Assembly (NCBI GenBank): GCA_017893485.1
Contig: CM030363.1
Span: 115,234,004-115,298,003 of the forward strand
Origin: Hemerocallis citrina
Taxonomy: Eukaryota > Streptophyta > Magnoliopsida > Asparagales > Asphodelaceae
DNA length: 64,000 bases
Reading direction: 5' to 3'
The notes below the pieces were generated by a model. That model was not told the DNA's origin, ran no database searches, and saw only the letters and a program-made list of their open reading frames with translations. Made by a program: the position numbers and the translations under genes. Of this stretch, positions 32,776 through 45,237 are shown one piece after another. Each line of letters starts with the position of its first letter. Positions within the stretch are counted from its first letter, which is position 1.

Positions 32776-33031
32776 CAGTAATTACCACTCTAATTCAATC
32801 ATCAATTAATGGATGCGTTCATTACTTACTGACCACCTCTCTGCTCCCGCCATATTCAAAACCCCGTCTCAAATCTTTATCTCCTCAAATATCCCGCAAA
32901 ATATCCACCAATAGCACCCTAAACCTATCATTTCTACAAAGACAAAATTCAGTCACCTTAAGGGAACTTCATTTCTCGTCCATTAAACTGTTCATGCGGA
33001 ACGGCAGACGGGATGGTTCATCGTTCCTAAC
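32776..33031 (+). other. Unique flank with a possible exon remnant
   Basis: One plus-strand frame is open through 32790-33030 and reads Ser/Leu/Arg-rich sequence (KPRLKSLSPQISRKISTNS, FMRNGRRDGSSFL) resembling an organelle-targeting peptide. It has no start codon of its own and is cut by the hAT end at 33032. Identity unknown. Confidence 0.25.
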
Positions 33032-34025
33032 TAGGGATGGCAAACGGGCTGGGTCGGCCCGCGACCTGCCCGCCTAACCCTGCTCGTGAGTGACCGGTTC
33101 GGGTTCGGGTCGAACCCGTTAATCGAAACGGATCTTAAAAAGAACGAATTGAACCCGTTAAATCCGGCCCGATAACCTGCGCTACAGTACTCGACCCGCT
33201 CGCCTAACCCGCGGGTTGCAGACCGTTTGACCCATTTGACCAGTACGTTCGACCCGCGCGGGTTGAACGTTTGACCCGCGGGTCCAACGGGCCGAGAGCT
33301 CATTAACGGCTCTTTTAGCCGTTGATTTTTGTTTTGTTTTTTTTTTGTTTTTTATTTTTTCCCTATAAATACCTCAAAAACCCAAACTAAAAATTCACAT
33401 CTTACTCTCTTACTCTCTCTACTATTATTACTCAATTCATTTCAATTTTTGTGAACAATTGAACAAGGAAGGTAGCAACATATAAACGATCAAGCGACAA
33501 ATTCCGATCGTATCGAATTCAACATTCAACTACGTCTTCAAGTCTTCTACTCCTCCAAGTGTTCAAACAAAGAAGCTCTCTCTTTAAGTCTTCAGTTCCG
33601 GACTTCTACTTCTAATTCTATTTTTATTTTCTCTCTCATTTTATATACGACTATCCGTGGTGAACGGTATCAAAATTTCACAACCCTCTTCTTCTATTTT
33701 TATTTATTTTGTAGTTATAATTTTTTGTATCATATTTGTTTGTTGGTTTTTTGATCTTCTCTCTCACAACCCTCTTGTTTTCTAGATTCTTTTTTCTAAC
33801 TTATCACGCCTACATTGTATTTAATTTTTTCACATACACTACTATATATCAACATGTCTAGATCATGAAGTAGTGGCCATAGCCAAAGTGGACAAGATTC
33901 CACCGGCACTTCCCGTAGGCCTCTAATTGTCCCGCCGAAGAGTACCCTAACTTATGACCCAACACTTCGGTACACACGATGATTTTGTAGGAGACATAGA
34001 ATTAGAAGAAGAATTACAAAATACA
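33032..34025 (+). mobile_element. 5' part of a second hAT element
   Basis: It starts TAGGGATGGCAAACGGG with GGGTC/GACCCG subterminal repeats to about 33300. A promoter follows (TATAAATA at 33364-33371) and a 5' leader with CAACCCTCTTGTTTTCTAG, shared with the leader of the hAT at 28867-31995. At 33854 an ATG begins a frame homologous to the N-terminus of that transposase (SGHSQSGQDSTGTSRRP versus SGRSGQDSSSSSRRP), with an early TGA as codon 5. Homology stops near 34020, where CACTA-type repeats begin, so the rest of the element is gone. Confidence 0.7.
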
Positions 34026-34400
34026 CAGGCTGTAGCGGCGCTTTTATAAGGCTATAGCGGCATTTTTTGGCGCCGTTATAGCCCATAAAGGCGCTTCTGA
34101 AATCGCCGCTGAAAATGCCGTTACAGCGTGCGTCGTTATAGCTACATGAGCTATCGCGGCGTTTACCGACGCCGCCGCTGTAGAGTGCCCACCTATAATG
34201 GCGTTGCCAAACTGCCGTTACAGGAGCATTTCCGTGACAGAGTTTTTGAAAAAATTAGAGCTATAGCGGCATTTTTCCAAGTGCCGGGATTGCTCCCCCG
34301 AATAATAGCTAGCATTGGTACCCTGCAGCGGCACTTGTCTAGCGCCGTGATAGAGGGTACTCAAAAGCGGTAGTATCTATTGTTGCGTTTATTGGTAAAC

Positions 34401-37400
34401 ACCGCGATAAGTCGTTTTTTTTTTCGTTATAAAATTTTGAATTGAAAAACCCAGTAATTAATCGCATATTACAAATACATGTAATCATATTAAATTTAAA
34501 TACTTAAATCTTAAAATCAATAAAAACATCATAATCAAGAACCAAAAGTCACACATCACAAAAAACAACTTAATAGAAAACAAAAGAAGTAACACATATA
34601 AACTGTCATACAACGAGTGTCAAATGTATATATTGTACAACACTTAGTTATTACAAAACATTTTAAAAAAGTCAAAATTCGACAAACTACAGCAGGGGAG
34701 TCTCCTCGTGTGGCCCGCTGTTGCTTCCAATTTCATTGTTATTTTGTCCTAGTGTATGTGCGTGATTGGAAACCGATGGAATACGTTGGCCTTGTAGAAA
34801 AAACATGAATATTTCATCACCAATTTGTCAAACAAAAGAAGTAGTTTTTATTAGGGACTTGGATGGTGCAAAAGAGAGGCTTAATAAAGAAAATGGATGA
34901 TTAATAAAGCAATTCATAAAATTAATACAAAAAATCTGAAGTATATCAATAAGAAGCAAAGTTAATTATAAGATTGTAGTACACTAAACATTGAAACAAG
35001 AAAAGCACTTTCAGGCTTAAGTGAAATTCTGATAGTTGTCAAGTCGTTATACTACACTATTCACATAGAGATCATGGTGCATCCAACATCAAATATTCCA
35101 TAGTTAAACAAATCAAACAAGAATCCATGAATGCCTGCGATGAATCTTTGTCAGTTCATGTATGTCATAAAAATAAGAGCCATGTCAGCTCTTTGTAGGT
35201 TTGTCAAAGAAACTAAACATAGGTTTTCAATACCCAGATTTGAGAGAAAGGCAGCAGTGCATGGATCAGAAAAAGGAAAAATATAATAACTCGAGTGAAA
35301 GTAAGGCGAAATTACCTCTACGATGCTTTACCCTGATTTATGTGATTCTGTTCAATGGAATGATATGGCTCATACGAAGTATCCTTTCTAGCAGAGTCCG
35401 CAACTGAGGCATAGACATACCCCCAGAAACTATGATCTCTGCAGGTATCCATAACATCATGAGAAACAATAAATATCAAATCATTCCTAAAACAAATTAA
35501 GTGTACAGGAAAATAGTTGCCCATAGAAAGGACAACAGTTGCTTACTGGATATAGCTGCAGAGTAATTCTTATACTAAACATGTTCTATGATTACTCACA
35601 TACCTAATTGTGTTGTATTAGTATATATGAGTTTGTGCATATCATAAATCAACCCTCCTTGCTTCCACACTATTTGCTCATTCTATGCTCGTGCATAGTG
35701 AGTTTATGAGGCAAATTTAGTGCACATACCCACTAAACATTTTACCATGTGTTTCTAATTTTGTATCCATTCGCTTGTTGTAAAGTGTTAAAATTTAGGT
35801 TTGACAGCCGTCTCTAGATTTTCTAATGACTTCCTAAAGTGTTGTCCAAATCATTTTAAATCTGTTTAGATTGAATAAATTGATCTCCTAAGAACATCTA
35901 TGCCTCAAACAAATATGAAAAACATGATCTCAAGGGCTTGCTTGTATAAAATTTACATAGAGGTTTCCCTAATTTTCGAAATCTTTTCAGTGTACGTACA
36001 TGACAAAAATTTAATAATACACTATTCTGCTATAGGTTTCATATAGTTCTAAACATCAAGTTTAATCTCTCAAGATACCACAATACCCCTAATACACCTG
36101 CTTTACAGTTTCTCTTCTTATACTCTAAACATAAGTTCACTAAGAGTACTAATTATTCTTTACAGGTTGCTAATTACTTCTGCTGCTCTAGGTAAAGAAC
36201 TTTGAAAGCATATTTATGATGTATCTTCTTAATTAGAAAAGCATAACTTAAAAATCTGTTGTATATATCCCACAAATTTGTCTTTCATCTCATAGAATCT
36301 CAACACGACTTTCCGAAGCTAGAACCAGTAATTAAATACCTTAATAACAGAGAACGCTTCCTCCTTGGTGGTTTTTGAAATTTTTGACCAAGTCTCGTAG
36401 CATAAGGGAAGCAGCCGAGAATATGTTTATTACCCCGCATAATAAACATATCCAGTTCACGTTCCAGATAAAGGTAAAGGCCTGACAACTAAGTTTAGTG
36501 CGAAGTAATTAAATTGACCAATCATGACCTCCATGAGATGAAAAATACAGGAACTCTTAACATTATCCAACTTGATTTGAACATAAAGCTAATGCCCTGC
36601 TAATTAATGTCTTTGAATATATGAAGTTAGAAGCTTCAATGAGGTAGTTTGTGACACATGCATTGTAAGACAAAAATTACAAGGTAAAAAATATCATATC
36701 AAAATTCTTAAAAGAAAGTGAACTACCAAATAAAACCATATAGAAGTTGTCATCAGTTACTTCATTTACGTGGTAGAGTTTAAATTGATGAAAAAGTTAA
36801 GAATGTTTACTGTTTAGTACTAGTGTACTACATCAAAAAATTTGTTCTCGACTCTAATTAAATTTACGATCTTCACTATATATGTTAAAATAAAACTTCT
36901 GAAACAAATAAACTTTTATGATAAATCACATTATGTTTGTGACATCTAGAATGATATGTTTTGCACAAGTAATTAACTAAATATATATAGTGTTAATTAT
37001 AGCTCTTAGTTTACCTTTCTATCGGTTACAAAGATTCTAAACTATGATTAGAATTTGGTTCATGTGATAATAATAAAAAAGGACCCTAACATGCACATAT
37101 CAATGGCAGTGTAGTGTCAGCTCATTGTATAATGGAAGAAAAAAGGCTCAGCTAAATTTAGGTTCCTGCATTAGTTTTCTTTGCGTGAAATGAACTTATA
37201 TGATGGTAGCCTAATATTAGGCATAGTTCTCTAAAAGGAAAAATTGTATAGAATGTGATTGATGGTATTCTATTTTTCTTCTTTCCATCTTCCCTTTAGT
37301 ATTTGGCCATATATTTATGGGGGATAAGATCTGATTTTGGAAGCCTCCTTTCTAACAAATGTTAAATGATTGTACATTTGGTATTGTTAAAAATGTATCC

Positions 37401-37860
37401 TTTGCATATTGTTTCCCTAGAAACTAAATCTTCATAAAAATATGTTGATATGCAAGGTTTGAACATGTAATATAAAATGTATCCTAGTAGGGAGCTGTAA
37501 ACAGGATAATTTGCGCGTGAACTTACCTGCTTTTCACTATGATTTGCCAACTTCAGTATTGACTCCTTGAAACTGCATTCAGAAACCAAATTTCTTTTTT
37601 ACAAACTCATGTATTATTATGACATGATATAAAATACCAAATCTAACGATAGTACAATACAAGAAATATAAATTAAACAACATCAATACATGAGACCGAT
37701 ACGACTTATAATATCCCAAGAAGATAGGAAAATTCAACCAACCCGAAGCATAAAAGAAAAGGATCAATTACAATGCTCACTTAGCTCAATCTTATTAATT
37801 AGATGAAGTTTGATAAAGAATTAATGACTTTATTCAAAAATAATAATATACTATGATCAT
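34401..37860. other. Unassigned AT-rich region with exon-like islands
   Basis: Mostly AT-rich and intron-like. Three minus-strand islands have good splice consensus. About 35444-35345 follows TACCTGCAG and reads EIIVSGGMSMPQLRTLLERI. About 36490-36345 reads LYLYLERELDMFIMRGNK and ends at GTATTT. About 37577-37528 follows GAATGCAG, reads FKESILKLANHSEKQ and ends at GTAAGT. They share the strand of the SPB1 exons. I do not recognise the source genes. Confidence 0.35.
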
Positions 37861-37861
37861 T

Positions 37862-38166
37862 TGCAGACTATTCTCATTATAATATTAGTGTCATTGGATT
37901 CAAAAATCTTCACCACACTCATGTTATCATTGTTAATCTTATCAGGGGCCTTATATCTCATACCAATTACATAAATTTCAGTTGAGGTCGACCTACTAGC
38001 AGCAGGTTTAGTCACCTCGACTTTCTCAAAAAGCTGTCATATACATAAACATGAAGATTTTATCCACAGTTGCAAAGACATTACACAGCTTCGGGAAATG
38101 ATTATCAAGTAGTTTTACCTGTCTGAGGCAATAGACGATTGCATTATAGTCTTCAGACCTAAAAAC
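37862..38166 (-). pseudogene. Captured exons of an SPB1/FtsJ-type rRNA methyltransferase
   Basis: The first exon, 38166-38119 (acceptor GTGTAG, donor GTAAAA), encodes VFRSEDYNAIVYCLRQ. After an intron, the second starts at 38033 (acceptor ATGACAG) with LFEKVEVTKPAASRSTSTE and IYVIGMRYKAPDKI. The KVFRS-x-DY, LFEKVE-x-x-KPAASR and EIYV-x-x-x-x-YKAP segments are characteristic of the catalytic-domain end of SPB1, the nucleolar AdoMet-dependent 2'-O-methyltransferase of large-subunit rRNA. After KI the frame continues about 27 codons with no resemblance and stops. Only this short stretch is present, so it is a fragment carried by the surrounding element. Confidence 0.82.
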
Positions 38167-38935
38167 CTACACACACACAACAAAAAAGCGCAACATCAGA
38201 GTACCATCAAAAGTATACAAATAACATGAAATATAGTTTTTTTACTTTGCTGTTTTACAAATGATACTTAGATGAAGTGCTTGGGAATATTAGAGGAGAA
38301 CACCTCCTAGGAGAGGTCCGAATAGAGGCCGTGGTCAGACCTATAACCTGACTGCAGAAGAAGTAGAGACGGCCATTGACGTTGTAACATCCCCAAAAAT
38401 AATAAAATTTATTTTTCATATTTTACTCATGCATTGCACGTGCAATTTTAAAAAATGGCAATTTAATCCAAAAAGAATTTCCTAAGAATGATATCAATTC
38501 TCATTTTTATCTATGCTATTATTTTGATTTTTATTCCATAGGCCTAAAGTCTCTTTAAAAGACCAATAGAAAATTTATTAATTAAAAGATAAGCCACTAA
38601 TTAAAATAAAAGTCCATAGGAAACTAATTTCAAAATAAAAGCCCTTGATAAAATTTGATGTTAAAAATACTTTTAAATGTGTCATAGCACTTGTCATGTA
38701 ACAAACATATACAAATGGACTAATAACAAAAAAAATAAAAGAATGAGAAGAGTGTGCACATGTGGGAAATCCAAGAGTTGGCATATTCCAGAAGGAGATG
38801 AAGGGTTAGAGGTTTGTGTAGTAAATGGTGAGTGGGTGATTAATTTTGTTAATGAGTATTTAATTTTGGGTAATGGGTTTTTTAATTTTGGGTAATGGGT
38901 TTATTTTCATTCACCCAAATGATCCTATAAATAGC

Positions 38936-38943
38936 CCCTCCTA
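38936..38943 (+). promoter_or_regulatory. TATA box in the Del/Tekay-like LTR (first copy)
   Basis: TATAAATA in the context GATCCTATAAATAGCCCC. It is duplicated at 40611-40618 (GACTCTATAAATAGCCCC), so the LTR has two core promoters in tandem. Confidence 0.6.
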
Positions 38944-40610
38944 TCTCATGAAGAATTCACAAGAAATAAAAGAAAGAAACAACAGAGAAGAAAGAAAGAA
39001 AGAGAGAAAAGAAATAGAGTGCTTGGATTTCTTCAAGGAGGGCTTGAGCTTTACTTTGCTAGAAGGAGAAGGCTAGCATCTTGTTGGAGTTAGGAGCAAT
39101 ATTCAAGGAGTTCTTCCACTTTTCTTTCTTCAAATAAGGTGGGTGACTTCTTGAACTTTCTAAAATTTAGTATCATGCATGTGTAGGAAATTTGACATTT
39201 AGAATTGTTTATACATATGAGTGGTGGTTAATTTGTGATGATGATATTTAATTGAAATACGTGCTAATTAAAAGATTGTTATGTATATACGTTGAAATGA
39301 TATTGTTTGGGTGCATGGTAATACATTATATGAATTGGACATAAGTTTATACACAAAGTTACTAATTTATGCCAAAAAAAGTTACTGTTTTGAATTCTGT
39401 TTACACATCAGAAAATCGTATTTAATAAAATAGTCAGAATCTAGAACTAAACTTTTTGGGAGTATATTGTATGTGTCAGGAACATCCCTTTAAAATTCTA
39501 TAAGATTTGGAGACTTTTTACTATTTTAATAAAATCTAAACACAGAACTTGTTAGTAGTTTGACTGGTTGCTGGAAATCTGTACACATTTCGGTTTTTGA
39601 TCAATTCAACATTGCAAATGAAATCATTTGACAAAAGTCAGAACTAAGAAATTGTAGTAGACTCGTTAAATTTTTTGAAAATTCTAAGAAATCAAAATTT
39701 TCATAAAGAATTGAATTTATAATGAATTTTTCAAGAATGTACAATTGATAGTATTTCGGTATTTCGACCCTACTGTATATTTCGAAGAATTCAGAGTTAT
39801 AGATTCAGTATTTTGAGGAAACTTATAAGTAAGAAATTGTAGTAGACTTGTATACCTTTATTTTGATATAAAAAACAAAAAGTTTCGTGAAGTATTTTAT
39901 TTTCTATGATTTTTACAAATAGGATGAAATTTAGTTTTTTGACTTTGAATTTACTATTTTACAAATGATAATTAGATGAAGTGATTGAGAATATTATAGG
40001 AGAACAACTCCTAGGAGAGGTCAGACTGGAAGCCGTGGTCAGACCTATAACCTGACTGCAGAAGAAGAAGAGACGGCCATTGACGTTGTAATATCCTCAA
40101 AAATAATAAAATTTATTTTTCATATTTTACTCATGCATTGCACGTGCAATTTTTTTTAAAAAAAAGCAATTTAATCCAAAATGATTTTCCTAAGAATGAA
40201 ATCTATTCTTATTTTTATCTAAGCTATTATTTTGATTTTTAATCCATAGGCCTAAAGTCTCTTTAAAAGCCCAATGGAAAATTTATTAATTAAAAGAGAA
40301 GCCACTAATTAAAATAAAAGCCCATAAAAAACTAATTTCTAAATAAAAGCCCTTGATAAAATTTGATGTTAAAAATACTTTTAAATGTGTCATCGCACTT
40401 GTCATGTAACAAACATATACAAATGGGCTAATAACAAAAAAATAAAAGAATGAGAAGAGTGTGCACATGTGGGAAATCCAAGAGTTGTCATATTCAGGAA
40501 GGAGATGAAGGGTTAGGGGTTTGTGTAGTAAATGGTGAGTGGGCGATTAATTTTGTTAATGGGTATTTAATTTTGGGTAATGGGTGTCTCTTCATTCACC
40601 CAAATGACTC

Positions 40611-40618
40611 TATAAATA
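40611..40618 (+). promoter_or_regulatory. TATA box in the Del/Tekay-like LTR (second copy)
   Basis: Equivalent of 38936-38943 in the second unit of the tandem duplication, with the same downstream AG-rich leader (AAGAAATAAAAGAAAG). Confidence 0.6.
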
Positions 40619-41999
40619 GCCCCTCCTATCTCATAAACAATTCACAAGAAATAAAAGAAAGAAACAAAAGAGAAGAAAGAAAGTGAGAAAAGAAATAGAG
40701 TGCCTGGATTTCTTCAAGGAGGAGGGCTTGAGCTTTGTTTTGCTAGGAGCTGAAGGCTAGCATCTTGTTGGAGCTAGGAGCAACATCCAAGGAGTTCTTC
40801 CACATTTCTTTCTTCAAATAAGGTGGGTGACTTCTTGAACTTTCTAAAATTTAGTATCATGCATGTGTAGGAAAATTGACATTTAGAATTGTTTATACAT
40901 ATGAGTAGTGGTTAATTTGTGACGATGATATTTAAATAAAATAAATGCTAATTAAAAGATTGTTATGTATATACGTTGAAATAATATTGTTTGGGTGTAT
41001 GGTAATACATTATATGAATTGGACATAAGTTTGTACACAAAGTTACTAATGCATGCCAAGAAAAATTACTGTTTTGAATTCTGTTTGCACATCAGAAAAT
41101 CATATTTAATAAAATAGTCAGAATCTAGAACTAAACTTTTTGGAAGCATCTTGTATATGTCAGGAACATCCCTTTAAAATTTCATAAGAGTTGGAGTTCC
41201 TTTACTATTTTAATAAAATCTAAACCCAGAACTGGTTAGTAGTTGACTGGTTGTTGGAAATCTGTACACATTTTAGTTTTTGATCAATTCAGCATTGCAA
41301 ATGAAATAATTTGAGAAAAGTCAGAACTAAGAAATTGTAGTAGACTTGTCAAACTTTATGAAAAGTCCACGAAATCAAATTTTCACAAAGAATTGGATTT
41401 ATAATGAATTTTTCAAGACTGTACAATTGACAATATTTCAGTATTTTGACCCTACTGTTTATTTCGAAGAATTCATGGTTATAGATTTAGTATTTTGAGG
41501 AAACTTATAACTAAGAAATTGTAGTAGACTTGTATAACTTTATTTTGATATAAAGAATGCAAAGTTTCGTGAAGTATATAACTTTCTATGATTTTTACAA
41601 ATAGCATGAAATGTAGTTTTCTGACTTTGAATTTATTGTTTTGCTAATGATACTTAGATGAAGTGATTGAGAATATTTCTCACTATTTTAAGTTATATTT
41701 TTGGAAAAATAAAGATCATATTCATGCTTAGATGAGATGTGAACTTAAGATATATATATAAAATTAAAGATGTTAAGATTGATTCAAAATAAATTAAAGA
41801 AAAATGATGAGATCACTACAAGAAATTTGCCATATACCAACGGACACCTATAGTGACGGATCACTAAAACCGTGGGTATAGACATTGTATACCTACAGAC
41901 GTATAATAAGCTGTGTGTATAGGTATCCTATAGCTTTAGAGTTTTTAATCCGTAGGTATAGATTTAGGCTTTAGGTTTTTAATCCGTAGATGGAGATCT

Positions 42000-43114
42000 C
42001 TCTCTCTCTCCATCTCTCTCCTATCTCAAAACTACAGATCAAAACCCCCTCAAATCTCTTCGAAACCCTAAATCCCCAAAATAAAAATTTTCTCCCTGAA
42101 ATCTAGACCCGTCTCTCCCCAAAATCGAAACCCTAAATCCCCTGACAGATTGAAACCCTAAATCCCCAACAGATCGAAACCCATCTCTCCCCAAAATCGA
42201 TCGACGTCCTCTCTTTTTTTTTCACTCGTAGTCCCCCCACTACCATCCCACACTTCTTCTCCACCGACACTGGCTCCTCCAACAGTCGGTCTCTGCCTTG
42301 CTCCACTCCATCGACGAGCCCCCACCACAGCACCAGAGCCAACCTCGAACACCCACCTTTGCTGTGTTGTCTCCATCTTCACCTTTGCTGCATCCCGATC
42401 TGCCACCCCCTCTCCATTGCAGCCACCGTGCAATGCTGTCCCGTGCTGTTGTTGTTGTTGTTCTATGATGTGTTGCCGCTGTCGTGCCAGTCAGCTAATA
42501 TCTCTCCTTCCTTTCTTCAATCTCAAATTCCCTCTGTTTTATCTATTAAGGATTAGACAAACAAAGTTCCCACCTTTTTCAATCCAAAGAGAATTCTTTC
42601 AATGGAGGGGATACGCATTAGACCTCCACCTCCTAGGATTAGGGTTCCAATCTCAAAATCCAAATATTTTGAATGCAGGAACACCCTACCCTCCAAAGAA
42701 TGGGCCCCACCCATTTCAATGGATAACCAAAGGAATCTCCCAATTCTCCGCTGCATTACAGCTGAAGAGGTCTGCAATTTTTACGCTTATATGTTTTTTC
42801 ACGACTAGTTTGGTTGATGGGTTATAATCTGAATTTCTTAACTGTCTAGTTTGGATACACATTCCTCCCTTTATGCATAATAATTGGCCACAACTATTCC
42901 TGTCTTCATGTCTAACCGAGGTCGCCAGGTAATTTTGTGATAGATTTTCAGATATTTCATCACTCATATTATAGATGTCTCTTCTGTTTCCTCAAAATAT
43001 AGATGGCTCTAATGTATCTTCCATGACAGAAGGTTTCATTTGAATTTTGTTTAAATGTGTGTAGAATATTTGTATTTGACATGGTTGGTGCTTACAACAG
43101 AGTATTTTGTACAG
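42000..43114 (+). other. 5' interior of the CACTA element, unassigned
   Basis: 42000-42480 is a C/T-rich, leader-like sequence with repeats of AAACCCTAAATCCCC. 42550-42830 has an open frame (NAGTPYPPKNGPHPFQWITK) that could be another captured exon, but I do not recognise it. 42780-42865 is related, partly inverted, to 44380-44520. The rest is intron-like and leads into the first cryptochrome-DASH exon. Confidence 0.35.
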
Positions 43115-44401
43115 ATTGTTTGCTCATTTCTAGTTCGAGATATGGGTCTAGACTGGCGAATGGGGGCTGAATGGTTCGAGACCTGTCTCCTTGATTACGA
43201 TCCATGCTCAAATTATGGCAATTGGACCTATGGGGCAGGTAAGTGTTAGAAAATTTGCGGGGTTTCTCAAATGAAATTAGTATCAAAATGTAGAGAATGA
43301 GAGATGTAGAGATGTAGGCACAACACAAGAAAAAGTGAGTACACAAGATTTAATGTGATTCGGTCTAAATCAGCCTACATCCACGAGCGAAAACAACAAA
43401 TGATTTACTAATATCAAGTGAAGAATACATTACATTGATTACAAGACACCCACACTACCCCCTTAACAAGAGAGCTAGTCTTTCTCACTTCTTTTTATTA
43501 AAAAAAAGAGCTAATTTTCTCACTTCTTTTATTTTCTCATAAAGAAAATAATTTCACAATTCTCACAATAACTCTCTAACTCATGAAGTTCACTACTACT
43601 ACTACAACCAAGGACATCCTATGGGTATTCCACCAACAACATATGTTATTCACATGCTTAAAACCATGGTCAAGCATATGTGAATTATATGTTTAATAGT
43701 CATGGTAAAAGAACGCTAATGTGTTTCTTCCTTTCTTTCTTACCTCCGTTTTGGCCTTCTGTCATGTTAGATGAGCATGTTCTTCCAGACTGGAATTCTA
43801 AACATAATACTAATCCTAACCACTCGTAGGATAACAGAAACCAACTAGAAGAAGTTCTTCCAGACTGTAGTTCTGAACATAAATACTAATCTTAACAACT
43901 CGTAGAATGAGAGAAATCAACAAGAAGTTTACTTCTTAAAGGTTATATTTTGGAAATAATATATGCATAAGTAAGCATACATTTTTCTTTACATATCTCA
44001 GCTCAGTAAGAAAAACTACGAATTTGTAACTGTGTAGGTGTTGGCAACGACCCAAGAGAAGACCGGTATTTCAGTATACCAAAGCAAGTGAGTGCATCTG
44101 AAATCAAGAAAATCGCCTATAATCATTGTAGAACATCCAATTATTAATTGACCTCTATTTAGAGAAACTAAGCTCTCTGACATCGTACTACTTCATTTTC
44201 CAGGCGAGAACTTATGATCCTGAAGGTGAGTATGTTTGTTACTGGTTGCGGCAGCTAAAATCTCTTCCAAAAGAGAGAAGGAACTTCCCTGGGAGTTCGT
44301 ATATCAAGCAAGTTGTACCTTTGAAGTTTGGGAACACAAATCAAAGGCCTGATTACGGTAGAAATGCAAGAAGAGGAGGGAGGAATGTGTATCCAAACTA
44401 G
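43115..44401 (+). pseudogene. CRY3: Captured 3' end of a cryptochrome-DASH gene
   Basis: Three exons with intact GT-AG borders. 43115-43238 reads [17 protein letters not shown] and [18 protein letters not shown]. 44038-44087 reads VGNDPREDRYFSIPKQ. 44214-44401 reads ARTYDPEGEYVCYWLRQL, then KQVVPLKFGN, and ends RNVYPN and a TAG. Phases agree across both introns. This is the FAD-domain C-terminal end of plant CRY-DASH (Arabidopsis CRY3 type), an organelle-targeted photolyase-like flavoprotein. The N-terminal photolyase domain and most of the FAD domain are absent, so it cannot be a working photoreceptor. The last codons coincide with sequence repeated at 42842 and 44466, so the stop may come from filler DNA rather than the donor gene. 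Confidence 0.92.
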
Positions 44402-45237
44402 ACAATGCATAATAATGCATAATGTGTAATCTGACTAGTTAAGAAATTCAGATTATAAGCGTAAACTGTATCCAAACTAGACAATGTATAATAATGCATA
44501 AGTTTGGATACACATTTCCTTTTTTTGCTTAGGTAAACTGAATTTCTTAACTGTGGATTTGATGATTTTATTATTGTTCTGAATGATCATTTTTCAGAAA
44601 GCTAAACTTTCACCTTGTAGAAGTGACTCTTCCTTTGACGGTAACTGGTGCTAGTCCTTTTTATTGTGCTATTCATACTTGAGTTTATATTACCATTTAC
44701 TTATTGGTTATTACCATTTACTTTTATTATCTAACTGTTCTTTTGCGATGATGCAGGATCTTCGAAGCTTGAGTCACCATCATCTTGCATTTTTTCTTTT
44801 ACTAAACAAAACGACAAATGGAATACCTTCTTTGAAGATTTTTTGCTGAAAAAACTAAATGATAAAAAAAACATAATGAAAGAACATAATTAAGTGACCC
44901 CCAAGAAAAGGAATAATGAAGATTCAGATGTACATTTCTGTAGTATAATTACTAAACTGAAGGATCCATGCGTATGCCCTGTCTTCATTATCATTCCTGG
45001 TGAACTTACAGCTTGAACTGTGATGAAGTTTTCATTTACAAGTGCATTCTGACTTCCAATTCTTAACTTTGATGCTCTTGCCTGTTTTTGAATCTCCACA
45101 CAGTCCATAAATTATGTAAAATTGAGGAATTCATTTGTCCATTCGTATTAGATTAGAATTTGGTGTGGCTGGGACCACATTGTTTTCTTTGTCGTGCGCT
45201 TAATTCCTGACATGCTACTAATTCTCATCTATTGCAG
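44402..45237 (+). other. Filler and intron-like DNA between captured exons
   Basis: 44402-44560 repeats TATCCAAACTAGACAATG twice and carries an inverted copy of 42780-42850 (AAGAAATTCAGATTATAAGC). 44758-44850 follows GATGCAG and could be an exon (SSKLESPSSCIFSFTKQNDK), unidentified. On the minus strand 45108-45015 reads VEIQKQARASKLRIGSQNAL and ends at GTAAGT, also unidentified. 45110-45237 is intron-like and ends in the LKR/SDH acceptor. Confidence 0.4.

Larger units (their letters stand above)
34026..38215 (-). mobile_element. CACTA-like remnant with captured gene exons
   Basis: 34030-34400 is dense in GCTATAGCGGC / GCCGTTATAGC units in both orientations, the kind of subterminal repeat array found in plant CACTA (En/Spm) elements. 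No CACTA terminus or duplication is visible, so the left end is truncated at the second hAT and the right end is undefined. The far end contains SPB1 exons on the minus strand (37862-38166). No transposase was seen. The classification rests on the repeat array alone. Confidence 0.5.
38216..41600 (+). repeat. Direct tandem duplication, unit about 1.69 kb
   Basis: 38216-39914 and 39915-41600 are near-copies. ATACTTAGATGAAGTG-type tails lie near 38268, 39968 and 41650, and each of the first two is followed by CCTAGGAGAGGTC...GACGGCCATTGACG and then TGTAACATCCCC (38383) or TGTAATATCCTC (about 40087). Both copies keep the promoter box and the start of the 5' leader. Differences are scattered single bases and small indels. 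Confidence 0.88.

Noticed and set aside
43115..44401. Possible real cryptochrome gene
   Set aside because: Only the last three exons are present, bounded by a CACTA element with a target-site duplication and adjacent to pieces of unrelated genes. No N-terminal photolyase domain in the window.
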